A DNA stretch of 64,000 bases from Paramecium octaurelia (lineage: Eukaryota; Ciliophora; Oligohymenophorea; Peniculida; Parameciidae), in NCBI GenBank assembly GCA_905182995.1, contig CAJJDP010000052.1, positions 458,490-522,489 on the forward strand. Direction: 5' to 3'. How positions within the stretch are numbered: the first letter of the stretch is position 1; each line of letters opens with the position of its first letter. A model generated the notes under the pieces. The model did not search any database and was not told the origin of the DNA. It saw only the letters and a program-made list of their open reading frames with translations. The position numbers and the translations under genes are program-made. This document shows, piece by piece, positions 1 through 13,425 of this stretch.

Positions 1-2
1 CT

Positions 3-1621
3 AAAGAAAGCGTAGTTAATCCACAAAACTGTCTCATTATAGACACCATTGATGAATAAGAAGAAAATATATTCAAATTATAAGTACAAGGAACACTTAG
101 TACTTAGAAACATTAAAGTTTCAAGGTACCTAAAGAATAGAAACGAAAATCTCCAAAGCATAAAACATGTGAACCTCACCTGACTGAACCTCTTGGCTAA
201 GGAATTGAAGAAAATTAGGATGCTATTTTAGAGATGCAATCCCCTAGCTCTAATGACACTCCTCCTTTACTCAATGCTCAGACTTTATAGGTTATAAAGG
301 AACTGTGGAATTCAGAAAAGAATGAGACTGAGTATTTCCAGGACATCATTGACGGTCATTCCATCCCTCAAGGCTTGGCTTATGATTATAGTTACCTTAA
401 CTAACCGCTATACTCTCCACTTCTTGAATCTCAAAGTCCTCAAGCTAAATTTGAACCAGATGTTGAAATGGATCTTTAGGTGACCTCTTTAGTAGTAATA
501 AACATGGCATAAATCTATAGGATTAACTTTGGGGAAACCAGATTGTAAGCCGCAAATTGCAGAAGATGTTGGAACAAGGGACTTAGGAATAGAAGGAATT
601 GATCACATGTAAATTGGAACGCATCAGTCCACAAATTGAGAAGGATGTATTTGGCAATTACGTAGTTCAAAAAATCTTTGAATGCAGTATAATTGACTCA
701 TGATATTTTAGCTAATCAAAAACTACAATTTAGGATGTTTAATAAATTAAAGTCCCATTTCTATGACTTGTCCAAGAATAATTTTGGATGCAGGGTGATG
801 CAAAAATTGATTGAATACACCTACAATCGTGAAGATTTGTAATTGATTGTACTATAGCAATTACAATCTAACATGAGATCTTTAATCTATGATTTGAATG
901 GAAATTATGTCATTTTTAAAATGTTGGAAACTTATGACAAATTGAAAATGGAATTTCTCATTCCCATTGTAGAAGAATCTGTATATTTACTCATTCAACT
1001 ATTTAGTTTAACTACATGGGCTAATAAATATATGGCTGCAAAATTATTCATAAAGTTATATAATAATACACTCCACAACAAATAAGTAGAATAATTAGAT
1101 TATCTGTGTAGAATTATAGTATACTGAGTTAAACTGAATATGGAAACTACGTCTTATAACATATATTATAATATTGGAAACCTAGCTAAGAAAAGGGATA
1201 TTTAGTTCAATTAGTTATATAACAATTTTACTAGCTTAGTGTTAACAAATACGCAAGGTATTGTCTAATATCATTTCAAGCAATACTGTTGAACGAGCCT
1301 TGGAAGTCCTAGGTAAGCAAGAATTAGTGGCAATAATGAATTGGCTTGTATGTCGAAATCCAAATTAATAGTAAAATACTCTCTCTATCTCTAGTTCAAG
1401 TAATTTCGTCATCCTAGCCAATCATCAATATGCAAACTATGTTATAAAGAAATTTTTAGTTTTGAGTGATCACAGTGTACAAAAATATATATCAGATCAT
1501 CTATAGTAAAACTAATCTGAATTAACAGCCATCAAATCGACTGTGCATGGTATCATCTGAAAATATATTATAAATAGGCCAAAGAATTTATAGCCTTTTG
1601 GAAAAATCTATCCAACATTGA
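3..1621 (+). CDS. Pumilio/PUF-family RNA-binding protein, 5' end outside window
   Basis: PUF proteins bind 3' UTRs of mRNAs through tandem helical repeats and repress translation or stability in the cytoplasm. The frame is open from base 3 and reads 487 residues to TGA 1619-1621. Typical repeat cores are visible in order: GNYVVQKIFE, FGCRVMQKLIE, GNYVIFKML, YGCKIIHKVI, YGNYVLQHIL, NTVERALEVL, YANYVIKKFL, then a C-terminal GQRIYSLLEK. The first ~160 residues are not repeat-like. Six introns restore the frame: 492-520, 687-711, 981-1006, 1258-1280 (ends AAG), 1371-1394 and 1550-1577; exon length is divisible by three. The family is clear; which PUF subtype is not. The start codon lies left of the window or was not identified. 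Confidence 0.88.
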
Positions 1622-2460
1622 GCTTTATTGCAATTATCTGATTTCGTTGAATAAATATAAAGAATATATCACGTAATAATGAACTATATTTTCTGATATC
1701 TTAGCTAAATGCTATCAAAAATTAGTAAAGTTGGAAGTTTGAAATATTCTTCATCATATATATAAATTATAAGAAGTCATAACAAAAGCTGCTATCTAAT
1801 CCATGATTTCTTTAGTTCGACTTGTAATTATATAATCTAGTTTATGCAATTGATATATAATTTCTGAGATCTATATATTGGTTGATTATTAAATCTGAGT
1901 ATACTCTTACAAATTCATATTATAAACAGCCATCTGAATAGTTATTACTTCTTCGTAATCTCAATTTATCACACCTTCAACAAGATCAAATTTATAATCA
2001 GATTAATCTTATTACAACAACTAAAATTAAATCCTTGTTGTCGCAAGGTTGCTTCTTAAGAATTATTATTAAATTTAAATAAATTTAGCCTCTTATTTAG
2101 ATTGAATCTTACTGATATTAACAATATTCTAATAAATTCAAAATAAATATAGTAATTAGTTTATTAAGAATTTTTTTTTATTTAATTTGACTTTAGGCAA
2201 ATCAATATTAATTGTTTCAAGGATGCTTATAACAAACTAAATTGTAAAGGATAAAAAGTAATATAAACATTATCTCTGAAATAATGATAAAATTAGATAT
2301 TAAATAAGTCATAATCATAAGAAAGGATTGAAAATTTTTATAATCTAAATGTTATATTATTAAAATCATCAGTTATATATGTAAAAGTACTATTCAAGCA
2401 TCTTTATTTTCATGCTCAATTTATTAAGTATAATCCTCTATTATTATTTAATTAATTAAT
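1622..2460. other. intergenic region with possible decayed coding sequence
   Basis: No supported gene. One + strand frame, about 1921-2116, reads as plausible Leu/Gln-rich protein but has no start or clear splice sites. Because only TGA stops translation, frames of this length arise by chance in AT-rich DNA. At 839 bp the gap is long compared with the tight spacing nearby, so a gene relic is possible. Confidence 0.3.
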
Positions 2461-5400
2461 ATGTAATTGGTACAAAGTAATGTTTGTGTGGCATCATTCG
2501 ACCTTGCTTAGGAGGCAATTAAAGTTTAAATTAATGAAAGATAAGGTGATAGTAAATAAGCTAATGTAAAATTATAGATCAATCTAACCGAAGATAGTTT
2601 GATCACTCATTTAATTTTGAAATGGAGTGATACCTCCATAAAAGGATTTACATTTACATCTTTAGAATGTTTGGATTGTTTTGATTAGACTTATAATCGT
2701 CTAATCAATAGCAAAGAGGTTGTGAATACCGAATAATGCAGTGGTTAATACAAGATTGTTGGTCTCGGATTTGGTCGAAAACTCAGACTTTCTTTCGGTG
2801 TTTGTGAACCTCCTCAATAATTAGAAAATAAGTTAAAAGCTAAACTAACAATCTAGGTTTTTGGATATTAATTATACTTATCACCTGCTGCTAATTAAAT
2901 GGTAGCCCTATTAAACATAAGCCATATCTTCAAAAAAAATAATCGTGAAATTAACTAAGCAGAAGCAGACATTCTTTTGGGGTTATCCCTTTTATCTTCA
3001 AGAAGATTTGTATAAGCTGCTGAAATATTTAAGAAAGTAGCCAATTTTTATGCTGAAAAAGCTTAGATTCTAGTTAAGCAAAAAGATTACTATTTCCTGA
3101 GGGCAAGTGGTTTATAAATATTAATAGCTGATTCAATTAATCAGCCTTCAATGCTAAATGAGAAGCTATAAGCATTAAAATAAGCTGTCTAGTATGTGAA
3201 TGTCCAATACGATAGGACATAGATGTTGTACACATTATAAAACACAGATTCTTATGAATGCGTCTTAAGACTCTCAGATGATTTAATTAAAATCATTAGC
3301 AGAGTGCTGTTGTTGGAGGAGAACTAAAATTTTGATGCCTTAAGGATGGCAAATATGAGATGCTTGGAATTTATGATCGAATAGCTTGGCTGTGGTTTGG
3401 GTGGTCAGATTATCTAGATTTTCAAGTTGTTTTTGAAGATATTGAATTAATAGTAAGGATAATTGATAGTTGAAATGATCTATAAAATTGTCAATATGAT
3501 ATTATAAGAATTAAGTCAAGCAACCTTAAAACTAATATAAGAGATATGGAATCAAATCATTATATAAGGACTATTTGATGTAAATATTGAAGGATAGAAG
3601 TTAATTATGAAGATTTGTGAATATTTATTATAAGCAGATTAAGCTCACTTTAGAATAGATATCTTATTCTTAAAACAGTTAAATTAAGTTGATGAATCTA
3701 AGATATGGAATCTAGTATTACAGAATATCATACCGAAACAAAATGAAAAAAAAATTAGTAAAATTATAACGTGGGTTAATCAGTAGTTGATAGAACAATT
3801 GAATTTCACTAGCTATAACAATCTACAGCAATCTCAACAGTATTAAATAATTAAACTGCTATAATTAATATCAATAATCATCAGATAATAAAAGGAAGAA
3901 TCTTAGATTCCATTTTTTGAAGAGTTTCTAAATAAATAATTAACAAACCTTATAAAAATCAAATAACTCTACACCACTGCTAATCAGAACTTAATAACCT
4001 TGAAACCTATTTTAATCAAACTGTTAGACTAAACAGTTAAGGGCAAGATTTAATTTGATTGTTTTGAACTTGTATGGAATATCCTAATAGAAATTTTGAT
4101 TGAGGGGAATGAATACGACCAAATGTACGAACTTATCAATCCATTCTTGTAGAATATATTTCTTATATGCTAAACTACATCACCTGGTTAGGATATTTTG
4201 GTAGTTTTGGATAAAATACTAAAAACTATTTAATTTTAGTGTCCTTAATTGATATCGAAATTTGAATCCTAAATTTATTCTTATGTCGAGATATTTTGTT
4301 AAAGAGTACCTCATAGCATCCATGATGAGACATTTAAGATATTTGATATTTTGATTGCATTTAGTTAAGAGTTTTTGGATTAAGCATTGATAGAAAAATG
4401 CGTGATGGCTTTGATTGATCAATACACAGTTAAGGGATAAGCTTAAAAATAATCAAAATAGAATTTTATAAAAATGATTGTCTAATATTAAACTCATTTC
4501 AATTCGTTGATATAAGTATGTCTAATAGAAAATCAGGAACCTTAAATTTAATCAAATTTAAGCTCAGACAATAAAAAGGAATTCGGATTTGATAGAATGA
4601 AAGATAAGAAAGAATTTAGATCAGATAATAAGTAATTGATACAAGAATATGAAATTTTCAATGAGAAGGCTTAATTTATTTGTGAATTGTTTTCAGAAAT
4701 GGGATAACAATTTAAGGTTGTGGCTTAATTAATTTTACATAATTCTGATTTTATCTCCTCTTTAATTAATTTAATGAACTCACTCAATTCAAAGATCAGA
4801 TAAAAAGGACACTTAATACTATAACTGTTGGTTGAATGTTACATAAATATTGAAACTAGTACTAGAATCAAATTGTTTGAGGATAGAATCATTTTTATTA
4901 AATTTATCAGAGATACCCTCACTCCATCTCTTTAGGATAAAACTGATTCAAAATGTATATTAAATTCATTGCTAATTTTGAATAATATTTTCAATCTTAA
5001 ATTCCAAAAGAGTGAATATTCTAAAGTCTTAGATGAAGTGTCTTGTCTATGGAATGAAGTATCAGATTTGATAGACACTCCTTTCAATAGTATTTATGTC
5101 TTATTTTTTGATCTCCTTAATCAATGGGGACAACTATTAAATAAAATACCTAATTCAACCAAACTTGATGAGTTTATTGAAAAGATATTTTTGTGGACCT
5201 AAGAAAAGTTAGATTGCTAAGAACCGTGGCATTAGTATAACATATTAAAATTTTGTGGTTACATCTTTGGATTAGATTCAGGCAAAAACTTTAGGGTGTT
5301 TCCTTCAATCAATTCTTCTTTTTTTGAATAAGCCAGTAAATTGCAGAATAGTCAAAATAAGTAATTGCAGTTAATGTCTATTGTCATGATTTAATTGTGT

Positions 5401-6571
5401 ACTCCTGAACAAATAGCTATCAGAATTATTTAATAGATGGCTGAACAGTACAATCAATTAAGGCATAGATAAAATAAATAAAGAGACTAAATTAATAGGT
5501 AATCTGAAAATCTCATCTAATAATTGTTTTAGAGGTAGAATTCTGTTAAGGATTTGATGATGCAATCAGATACATTTGGATCCACATCTATGGATGAATT
5601 TGAATTAAATCAAGAGGACTTTTTGTGGATTCGTAAAGTTGATTAAGAAGTACTTTCACAATGTTTACAAACTTTATTTATGTACCAGGTTCAATAGGAG
5701 AGTAAGATCAAGCAATCTGATATTTTGGACAAGGAAATAAGTATGAAACAAAGCAATAATTTAAATTAAAATGCTCATAAGAATATTCTTGATGATGATC
5801 CAATTGATTTGGATGATTTGGGAATTATTGAAGTTGATGATGAAGAATGGAATGAGTATGATGATTTAAGAAAGATTCCCATCTTAAAAGAAAGAATCAA
5901 AACAATTTCACCCCATATTGGAAGCAGAACTCCGAATGTAGGAATAGGAAAACAAAATTAGGAGAGGAGGTCGAGTGGCAATAAGCAAGTCTTTGATTAA
6001 AGAAAAGGAGAGGTCGAAGATCAAGTTTTGAAGACATTAAGGCCACATAATCAAGTCTTTCGGCCATTGACTCCTCCAATCGGATAGTAACCATAATAGA
6101 ATTTTACTGGAACAACTGAGATTCAAAGGGATATGTAATTATTTTCTGATTACATGTTGTAAAATCCATAATAATTTTAGAAAATTATGGAAGAGATTAA
6201 AATAAATAATACTAATACAAATTCACAATCATAATTATAGCAACCACTAGCCTTAAATGAATAAATGGATTTGCAATTTGACAATTTGAGAAGGAGAGTC
6301 GATGAATTGGAGTTTGATCCTCAATTTTCTAATTCAAGTTAGGATGACATTACAGATGAACCCTAGCTAAAGTCAAATTAATAGTATAACTATTTTCATT
6401 ATTTTTAGACATTAGCAAAAGAAAAAGAAATCGAAAAAATAACCTTCTGTTAAGAAGCTTAAAACACCGATTCAGCACTCCTTGTATCACTCCTAAAAGC
6501 AATCGAATTCTTAATTAATTTCAAAAAGTGATGAGAAAATTAAAAAAAAGGGAAAGACTAAATAATCTTGA
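2461..6571 (+). CDS. large uncharacterised protein, mostly helical, acidic and basic tail
   Basis: Not recognised as a named family. A 1361-residue protein with one 25-nt intron (6384-6408) near the 3' end; the frame is otherwise open from ATG 2461 to TGA 6571. The first ~150 residues look like a beta-rich domain. About residues 155-230 resemble a TPR-like helical hairpin (LLGLSLLSSRRFVQAAEIF). The middle ~900 residues are Leu/Ile/Gln-rich helices of HEAT or armadillo style. Near residue 1110 is a strongly acidic patch (DDDPIDLDDLG), and the last ~30 residues are very Lys-rich. A scaffold or solenoid protein is an inference from composition only. Confidence 0.75.
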
Positions 6572-6851
6572 GATTTATATTAAAGTAACTTCAATTTACT
6601 AAATTTCTAATTTAAGTTAATATTCTTATTAATTAATAATTTAAATGTTTCTTGAATTTTCAATAAAATTGCATATAACCTTATTCTGTATATATACTTT
6701 TGATTGGTGCTATGAAAAAATTTGATTTCAAAATAGATAGGTGTAGAATCTAATAAATATTGGCTATGGTTTTTAAGGGTAGGTTTTAGGAATAATCCTA
6801 TTAAATATACATATGTATATTGAAATATTGAATTAATTAATTTATATATAT

Positions 6852-9800
6852 ATGTATATCTGTAAAACAGGGATAGTATTATTATTGATCAGAATTGGAT
6901 AATGCTAGGATCTCCCAATTCCAACTAGCTAGGATATTAGCGGGACGGCGTTATCAATGTTTTTCATATTCTTTTTTTTGGGGATTGGATCGTTCATGAA
7001 GGAGATTAATAAGAAATTAAAGGTAAATTGTATGGGCAATGATGTAGATTCCATTTTCTCCAATGCTATTTGTTTTGGGATTGTTTTTCGGGTTTTATTG
7101 GGATTCATTGGGTATCATAGGGCAAAGTTGTAAGAAGGTCAGCGAAATTGAGCCGGTACTAATTTAGGGATGTATGTTTTCAGATCGGAGTGTTACTAAT
7201 ATTTCTGCCAACGTTGATTTACGAATCTGGTTACAACTTCGATTGGCATTTATTCAAGAGACTTTTTGCTTAGACTACAATATTGGCATTTCCTTGCGTG
7301 ATAATATTATCTACATTATTGTAATTATCTGTAAAAGTAATACTAAACTACGGGGATGATTATTTTACTTGGGAGAGTGCTTTCATGTTTGGAGCAATGT
7401 TGAGTTGTACTGATACAGTTGCAGTGTTGGCATTATTGAAGGAGAGTGGAGCATAGAAGAAGTTTTAGAGTTTGATAGAAGGAGAGAGTTTATTGAATGA
7501 TGGGGCATGTGTAATGTTATTTTAGATATCATACGGGATAGTGAGGGGGAGATCTGCATCTGCCTTTGATGTAGGCTCATTGTTTTTTACATTATGCGTG
7601 GGTGGAACATTGATTGGATTAGTGTTTGGCATGGCATGTGTCTATTGGATAAGGAAGATAGCAAACGATGAGATTCTCATATTGAACATAACGATAGTCT
7701 CAGCCTTTTTGGTGTATTTCATATCTGAGAATGTCGACTTTGGAGTACACATATCGGGTGTCTTAGGGTTGGTATCATTGAGTTTGTTTATGGCAGCATT
7801 TGGGAGATCTCGTATATCTCATGAGGCTGATCATGCATTGAGAGAGTTTTGGGAATACGTTGTATTTGCAAGTGAAGTCATCATTTTCATTTTGGGTGGA
7901 ATCATTGCAGGAATTCGAGTGTTCAAGGACGAGAGTGAAATCACACAATTGGATTTCTACAAGATGATTGCTCTTTGGTGGTGTTTAATGGGATGCAGAT
8001 TCATCTCGATCGCAGTGTTCTACCCTTGGCTTAAGAAACTGGGGTATGGATTGTCCTGGTCGTAGATATTGGTCTTAACATATGGAGGATTGAGAGGATC
8101 AATTGGTATTGCCTTTGCTTTAATCGTTGCCAAGGACGAATCATTACCTACTAAATGGAGAGACATCATCTTATTTCATATGTCAGGCATTGCTGTTTGC
8201 ACTCTAGTGGTTAATGGTACTACTCTCTCTTTGTTGATCAAATTGCTGGGTCTGTCTACTTAATCCGATATAAGAGAAAAGATTTACTCTAATTTCTTGA
8301 CTAAGTTGAATGAAGAGATAGAGTACGAATGCAAAAAAAATAATGAGTTGAAATATTTAAAAGAGGCTGATGTGGAATATGTCAAAACTCTGAGTGGCTA
8401 TAAGGTCTACTAATCAGATTGTAATAAAATTATTGATAAATTGGCTAAGCATGAGAAGGCTTAAAAGGAGATTCAGATGAAGAACATCCATCAACCATTA
8501 ATGGATGAGGAAGAGGATCAAGAATTAGATCAAAATCTATTGACAGAAATCAGAAGAATCTTTCTTATGGCATTGAAAGGAATCTACATGGAATAATTTG
8601 AATCTAATCAATGCAGTCCTGATACAATTATTCTTTTGACTGAAAGTGCCAATTTGGATCTTGACAATGACAAAGAACCCATGAACTCGTGGGAATTTCT
8701 CTAAAGTCAATTCTCAGAGAGATACATCAATTTACTATTTTACATGAAAGACAGGTTTCTCATTGGAATTTTGGCTAGAAATCATTTATTTTCATACATC
8801 TACACAATATATGATGCTGTATCTGTGTATATTGAAGCGATTACCATATTGAAGGAGGAGGCATCACATTATCATTTTTCATAAAATCTATTGTTGGAAA
8901 TCTTGAATGAGGTGGAAGATAATAAAAAGTCAGCAGTATCCTATTTGGAGGGATACTTGGAAGTGTCCTTTCCTGAGATATCAAGAGAGTTACATACAAA
9001 AAAGGCTGCTTTTGAAATCTTGGAGTTTGAGAAGTCTGTATTGAAGAACAACCTCCAATCTGGTCAATTGAATGATAAGGAGTTTCTGAGAATGAAAAGA
9101 AATATCGATAAAAAGATGAAGAATTTAAATGACTTAAATCCTCCTTGGTAAATGCCATCGTTGGTCGACATACTTACTCAACATGAATTGTTTAAGTCAC
9201 TATCACAATCAAATATCCTGAAATTGTTGGAAGGTTCAAGGGAAGATTCATTTGGCAGAGATCAGTTGATTTTCAAGGAAGGAGATAGAGCCAATGAGAT
9301 CTGTATCATAACTAGAGGGGCTGGCAATGAGTTTAGTGATAGATCAAAAATAAGAGAGAGACGAACTTTGAATGAGGTTACACCCATTTATATGTTGGTG
9401 GCTCCTTCCATTCGATATCAAACATCATTGGTGGCTGATTGCGTCATCAATGCCACTTTCATCAAGATTCAGCATATGCAAACCATTATGAAATAAATTC
9501 CAGAGTTTGAAGAAGCCATTTGGAGAACTTCTATACCTCTTTTGTGTCGAGTGTATAGTGATCACTTAAAGCCATTGTGCAATTTAAAAATGAATTAGAT
9601 AACAGAGGTAGTATCGAAATCAGTGTTTCAGAAGATAAAGAAAAATCAATTAATCAGATTTGAATAGGGCGGAATATTATTGAAAGGTACGAACGGTTTT
9701 GTCATAATTAGGTACACTATGTGAGGGCAAGGAGAGCATTTAGGAGGCATCTTCAGAAGACGAGGACGCCTTAAAAAGTTAAGAGGAGGAGAAGGACTCT

Positions 9801-10007
9801 ACGTAGAGAGATGCTCTGTGTTTGATCAGTCCTACATCCTCACCATTGAGGGCGAGGACTGGAATAATAGTGTTATTATTCAAGCAATATTAACTGCTTG
9901 AATAGTATAATTAATTAAATCAGAATATTAATGAGGGGGGTAAATTTTCGAATAGGAGGTCGAGCAAATCAGATTTATAGAAAAGATCTTTGACAGTCAT
10001 ACATTGA
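6852..10007 (+). CDS. Na+/H+ exchanger (CPA1/sperm-NHE/SOS1-like) with CNBD-like domain
   Basis: Membrane cation/proton antiporter, 1025 residues. The chosen ATG opens a hydrophobic signal-like segment. The transport domain follows, with ESGYNFDWH and the characteristic TDTVAVLALLKE and EGESLLNDG motifs at about residues 168-205, then further membrane helices to about 400. After a cytosolic helical linker, residues ~750-865 resemble a cyclic-nucleotide-binding fold (LFKSLSQSNIL, then IFKEGDRANEICII), the arrangement of sperm-type NHE and plant SOS1. The exchanger end (GGILLKGTLCEG) is recovered by removing an intron at 9687-9711. Other introns are 7023-7047 and 7156-7183 (ends CAG). Whether it binds cAMP/cGMP cannot be judged by eye. 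It ends 41 bp before the next gene. Confidence 0.88.
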
Positions 10008-10048
10008 AGAGTGAGATTATTAATTAGAAACAACTTTAATTATTTTAA

Positions 10049-11732
10049 ATGATATTCTTGTCAAATTTAATTAAGGTTGCCTCAGTTGCAACTATAGTCT
10101 TGCTTGCTGGTGGATCGACTTATTATTATTTGTAGAATGATAATAATAATGCGACCGTAACAAACCACCTCAAGGGAAACCATGCACATAACTCAAATTT
10201 TCATCATGCCAAGATGGAAAAGGAAGATGTGCATATTTGCAACCACGGTCACTTCATAAAGGAGATCGAAATCGAAGAGCCAGAACGTCCAGTTGAAATT
10301 CCTTTAGAAGCTAGGTTGTCCCATGAGCAAATGCTGATTAAGAATCATAAATAAGGGAATTGGCAAGCCATCAGAATCAAGACTGATTACTCATCATTTC
10401 AAGTATCGTATTGATGTAACTAATTTAGGCATCATAACAATAAGCTGATTTCATTGAGAATAAATTAGTTAAAGCAGCAACTGGATTTCTAAAAGCCGCC
10501 ATAAAAGTGTATCCATCATCCAAGTTATTTTTGAGTGGATAATGTGGCTCAGTTGTAATTCCAAAATCATACAAAAATGGAGTAAGTAATGTTGATTTGG
10601 TTCTATTTGTCACAGCCACAACCTAATAGGACAGTTGGGTTGCAAGAGCAGGAGCATGCAGATTGGATCCAACCACATTAAGACCCACAGCTGGTTCATT
10701 GGAATTCAACCTCAAATATTTTAACAAACTAGATTTCAGTAAGTTAAGTGAAGGCAAATGGTTCAAATGGATTTAAACTACCATTCACGAAATGACTCAT
10801 GTTCTAGGATTCAGTAGTGGTTTATTCCCTTATTACATTGATCCTAATACAATGTAGAAATTAGGAGTCAATTAGATAGTTAAGACCTAAGGAGGAAGAG
10901 ATTGGATCATATTGCCTAAAGTAGTAAATGCAGTCAAGAGTCATTTTGGTTGCTAATCAGCCTGGGGAGCTCCATTAGAGAACAATGGAGGATAAGGAAC
11001 AGCAGGCAGCCATTGGGAAAGAACTACCTTCGGTAATGAGGCAATGACTGGATCCGAATTCCCAGATTCAGTGATCACTTTATTCACCTTCAATTTACTT
11101 GAATCCACTGGTTGGTATAATATGGATCATAAGCAATCCGAACCATTTAATTGGGGTAAGGATGAAGGCTGTCCCATAGCCCAAGGAAAATGTGTTAAAG
11201 GATTGAGAGAATTCTGTACTCAAGGTAGTGAAGGATGTTCTTCAGATTTCACAGGCATTGCTACTTGTTCAACTGACGATGCATTAACTGACGGTTGCGG
11301 ATACTGGAGAGCATATGGTAACTCAGATTGCAGATATAACTCTGATTTTATTAGTCAATTAGTTGAGTATGGAGGATATTACGGAAATGATGGCAAGTGT
11401 TTCTATACAACTTTGCCTACTAAAATAGGATTCTAAGGACTGGTTTCTGATTGTTTTAAAGCAATTTGTTAAAACAATGTCGTAACATTCTCCATTTCTG
11501 ATAAAAGCTATTAATGTGTTACATCAGGACAAGTACTTATTTATTTTTATATTAGGTAATAAATGTGAGATACTCCTATTACAGTGCAAAAGTCACTTGT
11601 CCAGATATAAAGCATTTTTGTAGTACCCAGAGAATTTGTCCCAATTCTTGCAGTGGAGTAGGTACATGCAGAGGAACCACATGCTATTGTTGGTCTGGAT
11701 ATAGTGGAGAAGATTGTTCGGTATCCGAATGA
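10049..11732 (+). CDS. leishmanolysin-like zinc metallopeptidase (M8)
   Basis: Predicted 544-residue surface or secreted protease of the GP63/leishmanolysin family. Residues ~8-27 form one hydrophobic signal or anchor segment. The catalytic HEMTH (HExxH) lies near residue 237, the third zinc ligand in GSHWE near 312, followed by a Met-turn-like NEAMTG. A Cys-rich C-terminal part ends in an EGF-like module (CYCWSGYSGEDC). Two introns, 10403-10428 and 11533-11555, give a continuous frame to TGA 11730-11732. All expected zinc-site residues are visible, so the enzyme is probably active. Substrate is unknown. Confidence 0.92.
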
Positions 11733-11816
11733 TTATTATTAAATCAAACAATAATAACATCTTTCCTTAGATTCTTTTAATATTCTAAATATTTTTTTCA
11801 TTAAAATATATCCTTG

Positions 11817-12524
11817 ATGTCTCTGTTTATGAAATATTTGTATTAGGATTATTCAACACTTCGTATAGCAATTCTAATTCATTATCATTTCATAGCAAGT
11901 TAGAGTATGAAGACAATTTAATTTACTCATTCACATTAAATAGTTAAATCTTAGTATATTCAAGCGGCAATATAGTTGACTATTTTAAAAAATAGTAAAT
12001 TGAGTTTCAGCATCTCAAATTAAAAGACTACTCACTAGTACGTTACTAATAGTAAAATCTGTTGTATAAGCTTACAAAATTTTGTTGTTTGTATGAGATA
12101 AAAAGTTTAATCGATTGGAAAATTATATTTGAGATATTAAATAATTAATTATTACTTCATATCATTAAGTATTTATAGAAACATATAAATGTCTATTTAT
12201 TGCATTGAAAGGATTATTGAGCATTATCTTCTAATCCTCTTCTCTTACTCCTATGGATTAAATTTGAATAAGATCTTCATAGATATCTTATTAGTTATTA
12301 GCCCAATCCAAGAGAATATAAGTATCAAAATAATAACTTCATTTAATGGATTAGAATCAGATCAAATAATCGTTCTCATTAAATGGTTTATTAATAATCT
12401 ATAAATTGAAAAGAGTATGCAAATTGAAAAAACTTAGAAAAATCATAAGTTTAAATAAAAATCACGACATCATAATAAAGGAAAGAGGTCCTTATGTAGG
12501 GACAAAGAAATTGTCTCTTATTGA
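11817..12524 (+). CDS. small uncharacterised protein, 215 residues
   Basis: Not recognised. The model begins at ATG 11817 and needs two introns, 11840-11868 (GTA...TAG) and 12191-12221 (less typical, starts GTC, ends GAG). With both removed the length is exactly 216 codons and the protein reads as a helical, Leu/Ile-rich sequence with a basic tail. The 3' end overlaps the convergent ANTH gene by 63 bp, which is unusual, so one of the two 3' ends may be mis-modelled. Confidence 0.5.
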
Positions 12525-13425
12525 AATTGCTCTATTGGGAGTTAATGAGGTCATTTTTCTGCGATTCGGACTTGGTTAGAGGCTTTTGTGAATTTGCATT
12601 TATTGATATTTAGAGTCTTAATGATCTTCCCAGTCATTTGCAGACGTGCTGAGTTTTCTTTGATTAAGGCACTGCACATCTAGTTTTAATAATTCTTTTT
12701 GTGGAGCAAGAGGTTTGTTTTCAACGTAGTTATTAACAATGGGTTGTATTTGAAATGTAATTTTCTATTCGATTTCATCAAAATTGAGAGTATTTAATTT
12801 TTACAGTAATTCTTCAGGAAGTTAGATTATTTTTTTAATTTCTAAAAATCTTTTAACTTATTTAATTGCTCTAATCCTTTTAACTTAATCATCTTGTTTA
12901 TTGAGAGATTCATATAAGAGAATCATGTCTACGATTAATTTAATTGAAATGCATTTTATTATGGGCACATCTAACTTAAGAATGAGAACTTCAAGCGATC
13001 TGTGCATCTTATAAAGTATATTGATCTATTCATAATTGTTTGAGAAACTCTTAAGGTAACTACAATAGAGAAATGCTACACTTTAAAGTACAGCATCAGC
13101 GGTACTCTTTTAAGACAATTCAATTGTCTTATCTGTTACATAGGGAGCCAAATAGGGTCTTAGTAAGTGAACTAGGTAGTAGGACTTAAGAGCAGTTATG
13201 TTTTTTTGAGGATGCTGCATCCTTAAGATGATTTTCTTAAGAGCCTCTTGAGCGTTTACATTACTTAATTCTCCACTAAGACATTTTGAGAGAGTCTATT
13301 ATAAATGCTGTTGGTACTAGTATATGCTTCTGCTTTGGAGTATCATCGATCAAACATTTGAGCCACGAAGTCTCCACCATATCCTTATTTAATATTCTCA
13401 TGTTCCGCTTAATGTTATTGAACAT
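12462..13425 (-). CDS. ANTH-domain (AP180/CALM-like) endocytic adaptor
   Basis: ANTH proteins bind PI(4,5)P2 and clathrin at coated pits. The 313-residue protein starts MFNNIKRNMR. It matches the ANTH pattern: KQKHILTLSK near residue 33, then ALKKIILRMQ, ITALKSYYLVHLL (the 'long helix' IVALKTLIVIHRLL-type motif) and a later EVLILKLDVPIIK segment. The last ~70 residues are low-complexity and polar. One 22-nt intron at 13296-13317. The Lys-rich lipid-binding helix is only partly matched, so specificity is uncertain. Convergent with, and slightly overlapping, the gene at 11817-12524. Confidence 0.72.
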
